A DNA stretch of 64,000 bases from Verrucomicrobiales bacterium. GTDB lineage: Bacteria; Verrucomicrobiota; Verrucomicrobiia; Verrucomicrobiales; DEV007. A model generated the notes under the pieces. That model was not told the origin of the DNA. It ran no database searches and worked only from the letters and a program-made list of their open reading frames with translations. The stretch covers positions 131,429 through 195,428 of the forward strand of contig JARGPH010000005.1 of the NCBI GenBank assembly GCA_029213065.1, read 5' to 3'. The position numbers were made by a program, and so were the translations under genes. Every line of letters starts with the position of its first letter. Within the stretch, counting starts at the first letter, position 1. Shown here piece after piece: positions 26,704-34,579 of the stretch.

Positions 26704-27030
26704 ATGAAATCACATCCTATGAAAATCATCCTCATCACCCTGGCCTTTGCCTTGCTGTCCGTCACCTCGACGAGTTGCAGCCTCAAGGCCGAAGAACCTC
26801 CGGCAACCGTTGAAACCTCTCCGAAGCCTGACCCGGTCAAGATCCTCGAAGAGCGGATTCAGACCGAGCGGGAGCTTCGTGTCGAAGCCCAGCAGGAAGC
26901 CTCGGATGAGGCGCTCCTACGGGAACGGTGGCAGCTCGCATCCATTGCCCTCTGCCTCCTTGCCCTGGTCGCCTTCCTTGGCGGCACCACCATCGGATCC
27001 CGCGGAAAACGTCATGCAGCCATTGCCTAA
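26704..27030 (+). CDS. Small lipoprotein-like membrane protein
   Basis: 108 aa; two in-frame starts (26704 and 26719) lie close together. The N-terminus is a signal sequence (IILITLAFALLSVTSTSC) with a Cys that could be a lipid attachment site. A charged, probably coiled segment (PDPVKILEERIQTERELRVE) follows, then a C-terminal membrane helix (LASIALCLLALVAFLGGTTI). This layout recalls small phage or conjugation accessory proteins such as spanin-like proteins, but that is only a possibility. The last 17 nt overlap the next gene. Confidence 0.6.
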   Translation: MKSHPMKIILITLAFALLSVTSTSCSLKAEEPPATVETSPKPDPVKILEERIQTERELRVEAQQEASDEALLRERWQLASIALCLLALVAFLGGTTIGSRGKRHAAIA

Positions 27031-27535
27031 ATCCCCCTTCGAGGAAGAGGACTTGGCGGGATGGCAAGATCACGCTCCCGTTGCATCCGATCGACGCTCC
27101 AGGCCCCTGCGAATGCTCGGGCGTTTCTGGAACCCGGCTCCCGTGCCTCCACCCCAAATCGATCCCCATCTCGATGAATTGAGTTGGCCGGAGCGATCCG
27201 GAGAAGTGATCAGCTTTGCCCTGCTCTCCTTGGAGTGTTGGCTGAGCCGGGGCGGGGTGCTTCGTGAATGGCTGCGACTCAATCTCTGGCTCGCGGTCAT
27301 GTTCACCTTGTTCGCAGTGCTCCTGGTTCCGCCGGTAACGGCTCTCCTCAAGGGCGCGGTCGAATGGTCCGCCTTAGGCAGTGACATCGTCGAGAACGTC
27401 ACTACTGCGATCATGCGGCTTCCGCCAGTGGTGCTCGCTCTCGCGACGCTCCTGCTCGTGATCAAGCTGCTACAACGTCACTGGCTTCGCCGTCGGCGAC
27501 AGTCTTCACCCTATGAGGAGGAGCGCTATCAATAA
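27014..27535 (+). CDS. Small integral membrane protein
   Basis: 173 aa from ATG 27014, which overlaps the previous gene in another frame. The N-terminal ~85 residues are soluble and Pro-rich. Two membrane helices are visible: LWLAVMFTLFAVLLVPPVTA and VVLALATLLLVIKLLQ. The C-terminus is strongly basic (RHWLRRRRQSS). The function is not recognisable. Its coupling to the lipoprotein-like gene suggests that the pair forms one envelope-associated unit of the element. Confidence 0.6.
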   Translation: MQPLPKSPFEEEDLAGWQDHAPVASDRRSRPLRMLGRFWNPAPVPPPQIDPHLDELSWPERSGEVISFALLSLECWLSRGGVLREWLRLNLWLAVMFTLFAVLLVPPVTALLKGAVEWSALGSDIVENVTTAIMRLPPVVLALATLLLVIKLLQRHWLRRRRQSSPYEEERYQ

Positions 27536-27564
27536 CCCCATAACCAAACCAAAAACAAACAACC

Positions 27565-29019
27565 ATGAAATCCACCCCATCCCTGGCGGTCAGCGCGGGC
27601 GACTTGCGTCCAGCCCTGACCGCACTCGGTAAGGTGAGAAAGAGAGGCAAGGCAGTTCCTGAAGAACTGCAGCATCTCCAAGTCGAGACGGTGGGCCGGA
27701 GTTCGCTCCGGCTCACCGCGACCGACGGCGAGACCTTTCTTTCCCTCACCCTGCCGACCATCTCACCGGAGAAGAGAGAACCGTTTCTGGTTCGCTTCGA
27801 TCGTCTCCAATCGTCCCTCCGGGGCGCCCGAGTCGACGAGGCTATAGCTCTCCGACCGGTGAAGACTCCGCCGGCGTCTCTGTATCCCCAGTGTCCGATT
27901 GTCCGGAGCAAACCCATCGAACTCGGCCCTGCCGCAGTCGAGGCGTTTCATCACGCCTTTGGCTCAACCAGTCAGGATCCGAGTCGTTACGTGCTGCAAG
28001 GGGTTCACCTCGATCCGAAAGGAAAAGGAGGAACCCGCTTCATCGGCACCGATGGACGGCATTTGTTCCAGAGTCATCTATTCCCAGTCAAAGGCCTGAA
28101 GGAATCGATCATTCTCCCGGCAGTGGCGGCTCTCGCCAGTCCCGCGTTGAAGAAGGCTGATACCTGGAAACTCCGTCTTTCTCAGGGCAGAAAGTGCGCT
28201 TCCCCGATCTTTCAGATTCAGGGAGCCAATTGGTGCCTGACCGGCAAGCTGATCGAGGGAAACTATCCCACGTATCAGCAGGTCATCCCGCCCGACTCGG
28301 GCTTCAAAGCCCGGGTCACCATCCCCGTGGATCTCGGCAATGAGTTGATCAGAGTTCTCCCGGGGCTACCCGGTCGAAAACTTTCGAACCACCCCGTCGC
28401 CCTTCGTCTCGCGGAGTCATCCGTGAGCGTCCTCGCAAGACCGACTGACAGCGCTCCGTGTGAGGAACTCATTCTGTCATCGGCTCAGAAAACGGGTGAG
28501 AACCACACTGTGTTCGTGAACCGGGATTATCTGTCTCACGCTCTGAGATGTGGGATGACAAAGATTGAGATAATCGATGAGAACACTCCTATGAAATGCA
28601 CTGGCGACTCCGGTATTCTGATCATTATGCCGGTTCGATCCCTCGGAGAAGTGAAGGTCGGACATTCGCGAAGTTTTGGTCCCGGTCGGACTGAGAAAAT
28701 CTCTGAGATAAAACGTGAAAGTCTCCGATCAAAACTGAGACCTCGCCGTGAAAAACTGAGAGCCAAACCCGAATCGCCGAGATTCAAAAAGAGAACCCCA
28801 ACCCCCATACTGATGAAGAAACCATCCCCTGATCAGAAAACGGCTGAGAATCCCGATGAGAAAATCGCGGAGATTAAATCAGCCCTCAAAGTGGCCGCCT
28901 CCGGGCTCGCCGAGTTGACCGCCTGCCTCCGGGCATCGCGTCAGCATCAACGCCAGACCGAGAAAGAAGTTCGGTCGGTGAAGAAGACTCTGCGGAGTCT
29001 TCGACAGGTCGAGTTGTGA
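27565..29019 (+). CDS. Divergent DNA polymerase III beta sliding clamp with extra C-terminal tail
   Basis: 484 aa. The first ~360 residues follow DnaN through all three clamp domains: LQVETVGRSSLRLTATDGE (domain 1), SRYVLQGVHLDPKGKG and FIGTDGRHLFQSH (domain 2), EGNYPTYQQVIP (~residue 230), FVNRDYLSHAL, and ILIIMPVR (~355), where cellular DnaN ends with VMPMRL. About 125 further residues form a basic Arg/Pro/Lys-rich tail and a terminal coiled-coil-like helix (EIKSALKVAASGLAELTACL). No SD is seen; the leader is A/C-rich. A clamp beside a recombination nuclease and DUF932 suggests that the element replicates or repairs its own DNA with a dedicated clamp. Sequence divergence and context argue against this being the housekeeping copy. 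Confidence 0.85.
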   Translation: MKSTPSLAVSAGDLRPALTALGKVRKRGKAVPEELQHLQVETVGRSSLRLTATDGETFLSLTLPTISPEKREPFLVRFDRLQSSLRGARVDEAIALRPVKTPPASLYPQCPIVRSKPIELGPAAVEAFHHAFGSTSQDPSRYVLQGVHLDPKGKGGTRFIGTDGRHLFQSHLFPVKGLKESIILPAVAALASPALKKADTWKLRLSQGRKCASPIFQIQGANWCLTGKLIEGNYPTYQQVIPPDSGFKARVTIPVDLGNELIRVLPGLPGRKLSNHPVALRLAESSVSVLARPTDSAPCEELILSSAQKTGENHTVFVNRDYLSHALRCGMTKIEIIDENTPMKCTGDSGILIIMPVRSLGEVKVGHSRSFGPGRTEKISEIKRESLRSKLRPRREKLRAKPESPRFKKRTPTPILMKKPSPDQKTAENPDEKIAEIKSALKVAASGLAELTACLRASRQHQRQTEKEVRSVKKTLRSLRQVEL

Positions 29020-29042
29020 GCGGCACTACCACAGGAGTTCCT

Positions 29043-29078
29043 GCCCCGGCCCCCGGGTCGGGGCGGGGCTCTTTTTTT
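29043..29078 (+). terminator. Strong intrinsic terminator after the clamp gene
   Basis: A GC-rich stem (GCCCCGGCC with GGTCGGGGC, one G-U pair, loop about 4 nt) is followed by GGGGCTC and seven T (29072-29078). It closes the 24.4-29.0 kb gene set and separates it from the TIR genes. Confidence 0.85.
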
Positions 29079-29364
29079 AGCTATCAGGTGTCTAAAGCTC
29101 TATTTTGAGCCTTACCCTTCCAGCAGGATGGAATCTCTTTACCGCCCCTGTTCGCCTGAGCCACCCCCAACGGAAGCGGAGCCGACGGGCTAAGGCTGCT
29201 TTCTGTCTAATTACGCGAGTTCACTGTTGCCAAAGCGAACTCAATCCTTGTAAAACCGGGAAACATATACGGATTTCAACAAATAAGGAATGCGTGTTAG
29301 ACCGAATTTTACTATTACTTTGTTATTTCACACTTCCGCTTAATACACTGTTAGGCTTCGAAAC
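29079..29364. repeat. Gene-free leader of the TIR cluster with attC-like inverted repeats
   Basis: No gene is supported. GTCTAATTACGC (29205-29216) is nearly inverted by GCGTGTTAGAC (29292-29302), about 75 bases apart, and GAGTTC/GAACTC make a small hairpin between them. A separate GTTAGGCT (29350-29357) lies 7 bases before the first TIR start, and its exact inverse AGCCTAAC (30506-30513) follows that gene's stop. GTTRRRY/RYYYAAC pairs are the core sites of integron attC elements, but a complete attC cannot be drawn. The region also has to hold the promoter of the TIR genes. Confidence 0.35.
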
Positions 29365-30492
29365 ATGCCACTTGTAGTCAGACGCATAGTTGCAATCGCA
29401 GGCGGTCTCATTCTTCCGCTCGTCGCATTCCTCTGGGCCGTTCACGGAAGTGGCTTCGCGGGGAACCTATTCTCCCACAGTCACGGACTCCGATCAGAGA
29501 TTGGTCCCGATGCGATTTATAAGAAATTCGCGGATGTTTATACTTTCTGGGGAATCTTCGGGATCTCCACTGCCGGGGGATTCGCGTTCGCATTTCTGTA
29601 TTGGGATCGTCGCCCAGTTCAATGGAAGGTCCAGTTATGCTTCTGGCTATTCTTCTTTCTAATTCTACCACTTTCAGTGCTTAATTATTGGAGTGCCGAT
29701 ACCTATGTAAGCCGCTCAAAACAGGCTCTGATTGACCTAGTCCTCGTTTTTCTCGGAGTCGTCGTAGTCCTCCTGATTGCTCGTATTAAGGCCAAGACTA
29801 TTCCGGCCAGAGTGCTCCAGTGGATGGCTGTCTATTTCATTGCTTTGCAAGCTGTGCTCATTCCAGCGATATACGCATCACTTTGGTGGTTAAACTGGCA
29901 AGAGGCCATCTCCGCAGCCAACACCAAAGATTGGACTCCCGGTTGGATTAGCGTGACTGGGGCCATATTGGCCGTATTTGGTGCAACTTTTCTTACCAGT
30001 CGATTCCCGAACCGCGTCAGCGTGCGGCCCCCGCGAAGTGTGTTTATTTCATATCGCCGAAAAGACTCCGCGGAGGTGGTTGGGCGCATATACGACCGGC
30101 TTTGTGATCAGTTCGGAGCTGAAGCTGTATTCAAGGATGTCGATTCAATTCCGCTGGGAGATGACATTCACAAGCATCTTGACGCCGCTGTTCGACATGC
30201 GGAGGTATGCATAGCGATAATTGGGCCCAATTGGATGCCGCCAGACCAGAGCGGAGCACGAGAAAAACCGGATTTCGATTTTGTTCAGCAAGAGATCGAA
30301 TGCTCCTTGAGCCACTGCATCCCGATTATTCCCGTGTTTGTCCACGGAGGCAAATTTCCACCTGCCTCTGAGATCCCGAACAGTCTGCATTCTTTGTCAC
30401 GCATTAACGGATCGATTGTTCGACCTGACCCTGACTTTGAAACTGATATGGCACGTCTTGTTCGCGGAATTGAGAGAACCCACTCCGGCTAA
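29365..30492 (+). CDS. Polytopic membrane protein with C-terminal TIR domain
   Basis: 375 aa. About six membrane helices fill residues 5-215, for example VAIAGGLILPLVAFLWAV, LCFWLFFFLILPLSVLNYW and LVLVFLGVVVVLLIARI. A TIR domain follows from ~222: SVFISYRRKDSAEVVGRIYD, then DVDSIPLGDDI, EVCIAIIGPNWM and FDFVQQEIE, whose Glu lies where bacterial TIR NADases carry the catalytic Glu. The TIR end would face the cytosol. TIR domains in bacteria commonly cleave NAD+ or make cyclic ADP-ribose signals during phage defence. First of four TIR genes on the same strand. Confidence 0.88.
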   Translation: MPLVVRRIVAIAGGLILPLVAFLWAVHGSGFAGNLFSHSHGLRSEIGPDAIYKKFADVYTFWGIFGISTAGGFAFAFLYWDRRPVQWKVQLCFWLFFFLILPLSVLNYWSADTYVSRSKQALIDLVLVFLGVVVVLLIARIKAKTIPARVLQWMAVYFIALQAVLIPAIYASLWWLNWQEAISAANTKDWTPGWISVTGAILAVFGATFLTSRFPNRVSVRPPRSVFISYRRKDSAEVVGRIYDRLCDQFGAEAVFKDVDSIPLGDDIHKHLDAAVRHAEVCIAIIGPNWMPPDQSGAREKPDFDFVQQEIECSLSHCIPIIPVFVHGGKFPPASEIPNSLHSLSRINGSIVRPDPDFETDMARLVRGIERTHSG

Positions 30493-30602
30493 CCGGCAAT
30501 CAATGAGCCTAACGATCTGCGGCACCACAACTCGGTCCCGCGTCGACTCGAAATGTCTTTCCTGATTTCGATCCCTGACTTACAGTTCCACCAGCGCATA
30601 CA

Positions 30603-31433
30603 ATGGAAGGTAAATACGCATTCGCCAGCTACAGCCATCAGGACGCCGATTCCGTGATGCCGCTTGTCGAGTCTCTACTCGATCGCGGCTTTCGAATCTG
30701 GATTGATCGGATGCAGTTAGTTCCTGGCAAGGATTGGAGTTCCGAGATTTCTGGCGCGCTCGGAGACGCTAGAGCTCTGCTGTGGTTTGCCGGAAGGCAC
30801 ACTAGCACGTCTAAATGGATGCAGGCAGAGGCCAGAGCCATGGTCTCTGCGGGGGAGGACCAAACCATTATTCCTGTTCTTGTCAAAGGTGCTGAACCAG
30901 AAGAGCTGCCTTTATTTCTACGTAATCGCCAGTGGGTAGACGCACGCTCTGATACAGAACAAGCGATAGGGCAACTTAGCGAGGCCTTGGTGCACTATCT
31001 CGGCGCCCCGGCTGAAGAGCCAACCGAGAAGGTTAGGGCAAAAAACAAGGGTTACGTATTTATCAGCTATTCAGTTGAGGACGCAGGATTCCTCGATGAC
31101 CTGAAGGAATTTTTGAGAACGAAAGGCTACGGCTATTGGGATTTCCATGAAAACAAACGAGATTACCAGGCTCAGTTTCATCTTGAACTAGAGTCGATCA
31201 TTCGAGACTCCCGGGCAATGCTATGTATTGTAACTCCTTCATGGAAGCATTCGCGCTGGGCGCCACGTGAATACTTGTTTACTGAAGACATCCGAAAACC
31301 TATTTTTCTACTTAGGGCGGAGCGAATGGAGCCAACTCTATTGATAGCCGGGTCCTCGTATATCGATTTTGTAGATGATCGCGACGGCGCATTTAGAGAA
31401 CTCGATCGCGAATTGGCAACGGCCGGATTATGA
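30603..31433 (+). CDS. Tandem TIR-TIR protein
   Basis: 276 aa made of two TIR domains and little else. The first covers residues ~4-125 (YAFASYSHQDADSVMPLVES, RIWIDRMQLVPGKDW, KWMQAEARAM). The second covers ~150-276 (YVFISYSVEDAGFLDDLKEF, YWDFHENKRDYQ, RWAPREYLF). Both keep a Glu in the helix equivalent to the NADase Glu (AEAR, PREY). The second has lost most of the usual D-E-D loop after the second strand, so one half could be structural. No membrane segment. A 110-nt gap separates it from the first TIR gene. Confidence 0.85.
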   Translation: MEGKYAFASYSHQDADSVMPLVESLLDRGFRIWIDRMQLVPGKDWSSEISGALGDARALLWFAGRHTSTSKWMQAEARAMVSAGEDQTIIPVLVKGAEPEELPLFLRNRQWVDARSDTEQAIGQLSEALVHYLGAPAEEPTEKVRAKNKGYVFISYSVEDAGFLDDLKEFLRTKGYGYWDFHENKRDYQAQFHLELESIIRDSRAMLCIVTPSWKHSRWAPREYLFTEDIRKPIFLLRAERMEPTLLIAGSSYIDFVDDRDGAFRELDRELATAGL

Positions 31434-31618
31434 ACATCAAGACGCCGCTGATCAACCCGCTTCAAAATGCCCCCTTTTTCTCGAACGCTTATTCCTGTTA
31501 CGACGCTACGCTCCTCGTTGTGGGCACCAACGATTGAACATTCATCCAAAAGATGAGAGGAACTCACACTTTAGATTGGATAGCCTAGTCTTCACGTACA
31601 AACTTATCTGACAGAAAA

Positions 31619-33385
31619 ATGCCGAGTGAATTCTATTGTTTCATTTCCTACCGAAGATCGGACAATCAGTCTCCCGGTCGTCGATGGGCATACTGGCTCC
31701 ATAGCCAGTTGGAGAGCTTTCCAGTGCCAGAGTCCTTGGTAGGTTCACGAAACAGACGCGGTGAGATAATACCAGACCGCATACGCCCGGTATTCCTCGA
31801 CGAAAAGGACTTGGGCGCAGATCCAAACTTAAGAGAAGCAATTCACAAAGCTCTCCAAAGCTCGAAATTCCTAGTAGTAATCTGTTCCCGACGCGCAGCA
31901 GGTGCTGATTCAGTATATGTCAAAGAAGAAATCAGAATGTTCAAGGCACTGGGCGGTGGTAACCAGATTTTTGCCGTTCTAATCGATGGCAACCCCACGT
32001 CCGGTGACCAAGGCGGATCGTTTCCGGAGCCGCTTTGTTTCAGGGTCAATGAAGTCGGAGAGGTAGACCACACGGCCCCACATGAGCCGCTTGCCGCCGA
32101 TTTTCGGGTTTCCGATCAAGGCGAAGAGGGGTGGGCTAGTTTAAGCGCATACGAAGGTGTACTACGAGGAGAGGGTGTTCTCCCTGAAAACGAGATCCAG
32201 CGACTAACGTCGATGTATCGCGACCGTCAGAAACAAGGGTTATTGCAGATACTGTCAGGGCTTCTTGGTGTAGGTTTGAGAGAACTCGTTGAACACGACG
32301 AGTTGCACATGGCTCGGAAAAAGTTTCGTCAGCGCCTCACGCGTGTTTTAGCTGCCTTTCTACTTTTCGCGGCTATTTCCACCGGGGTTATTTGTATACA
32401 GATAAAATTTTCAGAGAAGCAGGCTCATTCACTTGCTTCCACGCGGCGTGAACTCAGCTCTACCCACGAAAGCCTGGCCTTAATGCACGTGGACTTTGGG
32501 GAATTTGAAGAGGCTTTCGCATCGCTCGAACGTTCGGTTGCAATAAATGGGAAAATATACGGTGAAGAAGAATCGGTCGAAGCAGTGAAGGCGGTTGCCG
32601 AGACTTATGCGAAGCTCGGGAATTCGGCTCTGCAAGAGGGCATTGATGATATTGCGAAGAAATTCCTTTTGAGAGCAGGTGATCTATTCTCTTTCGTATA
32701 CGAAAAGGAAGAAACTCCAGCCAATGGTTTGGCGCTTGCGGGAGTATTTCAGGACCTTGGCAAATCTCCGTTACGGCAAGGCAATTTGAGGCAAGCTGAA
32801 GAATACTTCTCCCGAGCGAAATTCATCGCGGAGAAAATTTTAGCTGAGGATGACAACGCAGCTGCCTTGGGCTCAGTAGCGTCGTCAAACAGGTTGCTCG
32901 CTAATGTGGCAGAGATAAGCGGCGACATTGAAAAAGGTAAGAGGCTACTGGAAGAGTCTTTGCGTGCGAATGAGATCCTTATTTTGGAGGAACCCAGCAA
33001 TTTCCAGTATCGACGTCAACTCTCAGAGGATTATTCAAGTTTAGCTGCGCTTGCAATAAAGCAGCTGGACTATGGTTCAGCGGTGGAGAAACTTGAAAGG
33101 GCGTTGGATGTTCGATCACAGTTGATCGCGTCAGATCCTAGTTCCAATGATGACCGGAAATCTTTGGCCGTGGCTCATGCTAACCTGGGATCTGCCTACC
33201 AAGAGATGGGGGGCGGAGGCAACCTGCCGCGAGCTGAGAAGCAGTATGAATTGGCGCTAGAAATATTGGAAACTACTTTCTCCGAGAACCCGGAACTTGA
33301 GGAGTTGCAAGACACTTTAAATCAAAACCTAGAGCGGATAAGAAATCTAGAAAGGAAGGAAAAGGGCAGAGGACCCGACCGCTAA
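31619..33385 (+). CDS. TIR - transmembrane - TPR protein
   Basis: 588 aa. The TIR domain spans residues 1-~165 (FYCFISYRRSDNQSPGRRWA, VFLDEKDLGADPNLREAI, LVVICSRRAAGADSVYVKEE); the Glu in KEEIRMF is in the expected place. A linker with a helical region leads to one membrane helix near 242-262 (VLAAFLLFAAISTGVICIQI). The C-terminal ~310 residues are helical repeats of TPR type (ASLERSVAINGKIYGEEESV, AEEYFSRAKFIAEKIL, AVEKLERALDVRSQLIA). With a single helix, TIR and TPR parts lie on opposite membrane faces, which suits transmembrane sensing. Gap of 185 nt upstream and 45 nt downstream. Confidence 0.87.
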   Translation: MPSEFYCFISYRRSDNQSPGRRWAYWLHSQLESFPVPESLVGSRNRRGEIIPDRIRPVFLDEKDLGADPNLREAIHKALQSSKFLVVICSRRAAGADSVYVKEEIRMFKALGGGNQIFAVLIDGNPTSGDQGGSFPEPLCFRVNEVGEVDHTAPHEPLAADFRVSDQGEEGWASLSAYEGVLRGEGVLPENEIQRLTSMYRDRQKQGLLQILSGLLGVGLRELVEHDELHMARKKFRQRLTRVLAAFLLFAAISTGVICIQIKFSEKQAHSLASTRRELSSTHESLALMHVDFGEFEEAFASLERSVAINGKIYGEEESVEAVKAVAETYAKLGNSALQEGIDDIAKKFLLRAGDLFSFVYEKEETPANGLALAGVFQDLGKSPLRQGNLRQAEEYFSRAKFIAEKILAEDDNAAALGSVASSNRLLANVAEISGDIEKGKRLLEESLRANEILILEEPSNFQYRRQLSEDYSSLAALAIKQLDYGSAVEKLERALDVRSQLIASDPSSNDDRKSLAVAHANLGSAYQEMGGGGNLPRAEKQYELALEILETTFSENPELEELQDTLNQNLERIRNLERKEKGRGPDR

Positions 33386-33430
33386 TCGAGGTGGGTCACT
33401 CCGGCCTTCGGCCAAGCAAAAGATGCGCGA

Positions 33431-34489
33431 ATGAAAATCTTCATAATCGGTGGCGTCACGACGAAAAGTGACAGTCCCAAATTCAACTCGGAAATGGAGT
33501 TGTTGAGGACTTCCATGAGATCTCTCGGAGCGGAGTTGGTAGCTCACGGTCACGAGATAGTAGTGTGCAGCCCTTTCCCGGACTCTGCGGACTATCACGT
33601 TCTTAAAGGAGTGGCCGAGTGTGAGGGTGCCGCCGATGCGCTGATCTCTATCCATTACCCAGAAATCTCGTCTGTCGACGCCGCGCTGAAGGAACTGCTT
33701 TCAGGGGCCAAGCAACTTAATGTAAAGCGGTTTCCGTGTCCGGGTTCCGGTGAGTCTTCTTCAGCTGAGTCATTTCAGTATGCATGGCTTTTTGCCCAAC
33801 TCAACGCGATGGATTCAAGCGCCGGCGTAATTACTGTCGGAGGAAAGCCCAGTGGTTCTCTGAACCTGCTTTTCCATCTCGCAGATGCGAAGAATAAGAG
33901 CGTCTTGCCTCTGACTTTTTTAGGTGGTGCAGCTCAGGATCACTTTGATGTAAAGTATTGGGACTTGCAGGACGTTATCCCCGATGACATTGCGAAGCTA
34001 AGAGATCCAGCGTCGATCATCGAGGTCCCGAGTATTCTAGAGGCCCTTCTTTCGGGGAGACCTACCGATGAAGAACGATCATTCTTCATTAGCTACGCTA
34101 GGGCCCGACCAAACGAGGCGGACTATGTCGAGACACTTTTACGACGTCGAAATCATACCGTCTATCGGGACGAGGAGCACTTTGAGCCATCCTCCGATAC
34201 TCAGACTGAGATCATCAAGAACATCAAGAGGGCAAATGTGTTCGTTGCCCTTTGGTGCAAAGAGTATGCTTGTAGCCCTTGGTGTTTTGATGAGTTGGAA
34301 ATGGCTCTTGAGCGCAAGGAGAAGGGCTTGGCGGAGCTGTGGATTTTCTGCGTAGACGAAACCAGAATTGTTCCAAGGGCAGCCCGAGATCTAAATTACT
34401 ATCCAGCAACTTCGCGCGAGAGTCTGGAGGGCAAGATTCTGTTTCTGCTCAACAAGCTTGAGCAAGACATTGATCCGGTGCAACAGTGA
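33431..34489 (+). CDS. SLOG-TIR fusion protein
   Basis: 352 aa. The N-terminal ~200 residues look like a SLOG/LOG Rossmann-type nucleotide-binding domain: MKIFIIGGVTTK at the start, AADALISIHYPE, and GVITVGGKPSGSLNLLFHLA followed by KSVLPLTFLGGAAQ. The TIR domain is residues ~213-340: SFFISYARARPNEADYVETL, VYRDEEHFEPSSD, VFVALWCKEYACSPWCFDEL. SPWCFDELE is a canonical TIR NADase Glu motif. In Thoeris the SLOG domain of ThsA binds the signal made by a TIR protein; here sensor-type and enzyme-type domains sit in one chain. No SIR2 domain is present. Last gene of the TIR row; the next gene converges on it. Confidence 0.85.
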   Translation: MKIFIIGGVTTKSDSPKFNSEMELLRTSMRSLGAELVAHGHEIVVCSPFPDSADYHVLKGVAECEGAADALISIHYPEISSVDAALKELLSGAKQLNVKRFPCPGSGESSSAESFQYAWLFAQLNAMDSSAGVITVGGKPSGSLNLLFHLADAKNKSVLPLTFLGGAAQDHFDVKYWDLQDVIPDDIAKLRDPASIIEVPSILEALLSGRPTDEERSFFISYARARPNEADYVETLLRRRNHTVYRDEEHFEPSSDTQTEIIKNIKRANVFVALWCKEYACSPWCFDELEMALERKEKGLAELWIFCVDETRIVPRAARDLNYYPATSRESLEGKILFLLNKLEQDIDPVQQ

Positions 34490-34579
34490 AGTGTTATTGA
34501 ACGAGGCGATTCTGGAGCGTGAGACGAATTGTGGGGGGAGCTTCACGATCCGGGTGTCACGAATAACCTGAACTTGTAG

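Noticed and set aside
29365-34489. Canonical Thoeris system
   Set aside because: No SIR2-domain ThsA gene is present; the SLOG domain is fused to TIR instead, and four TIR genes occur together.
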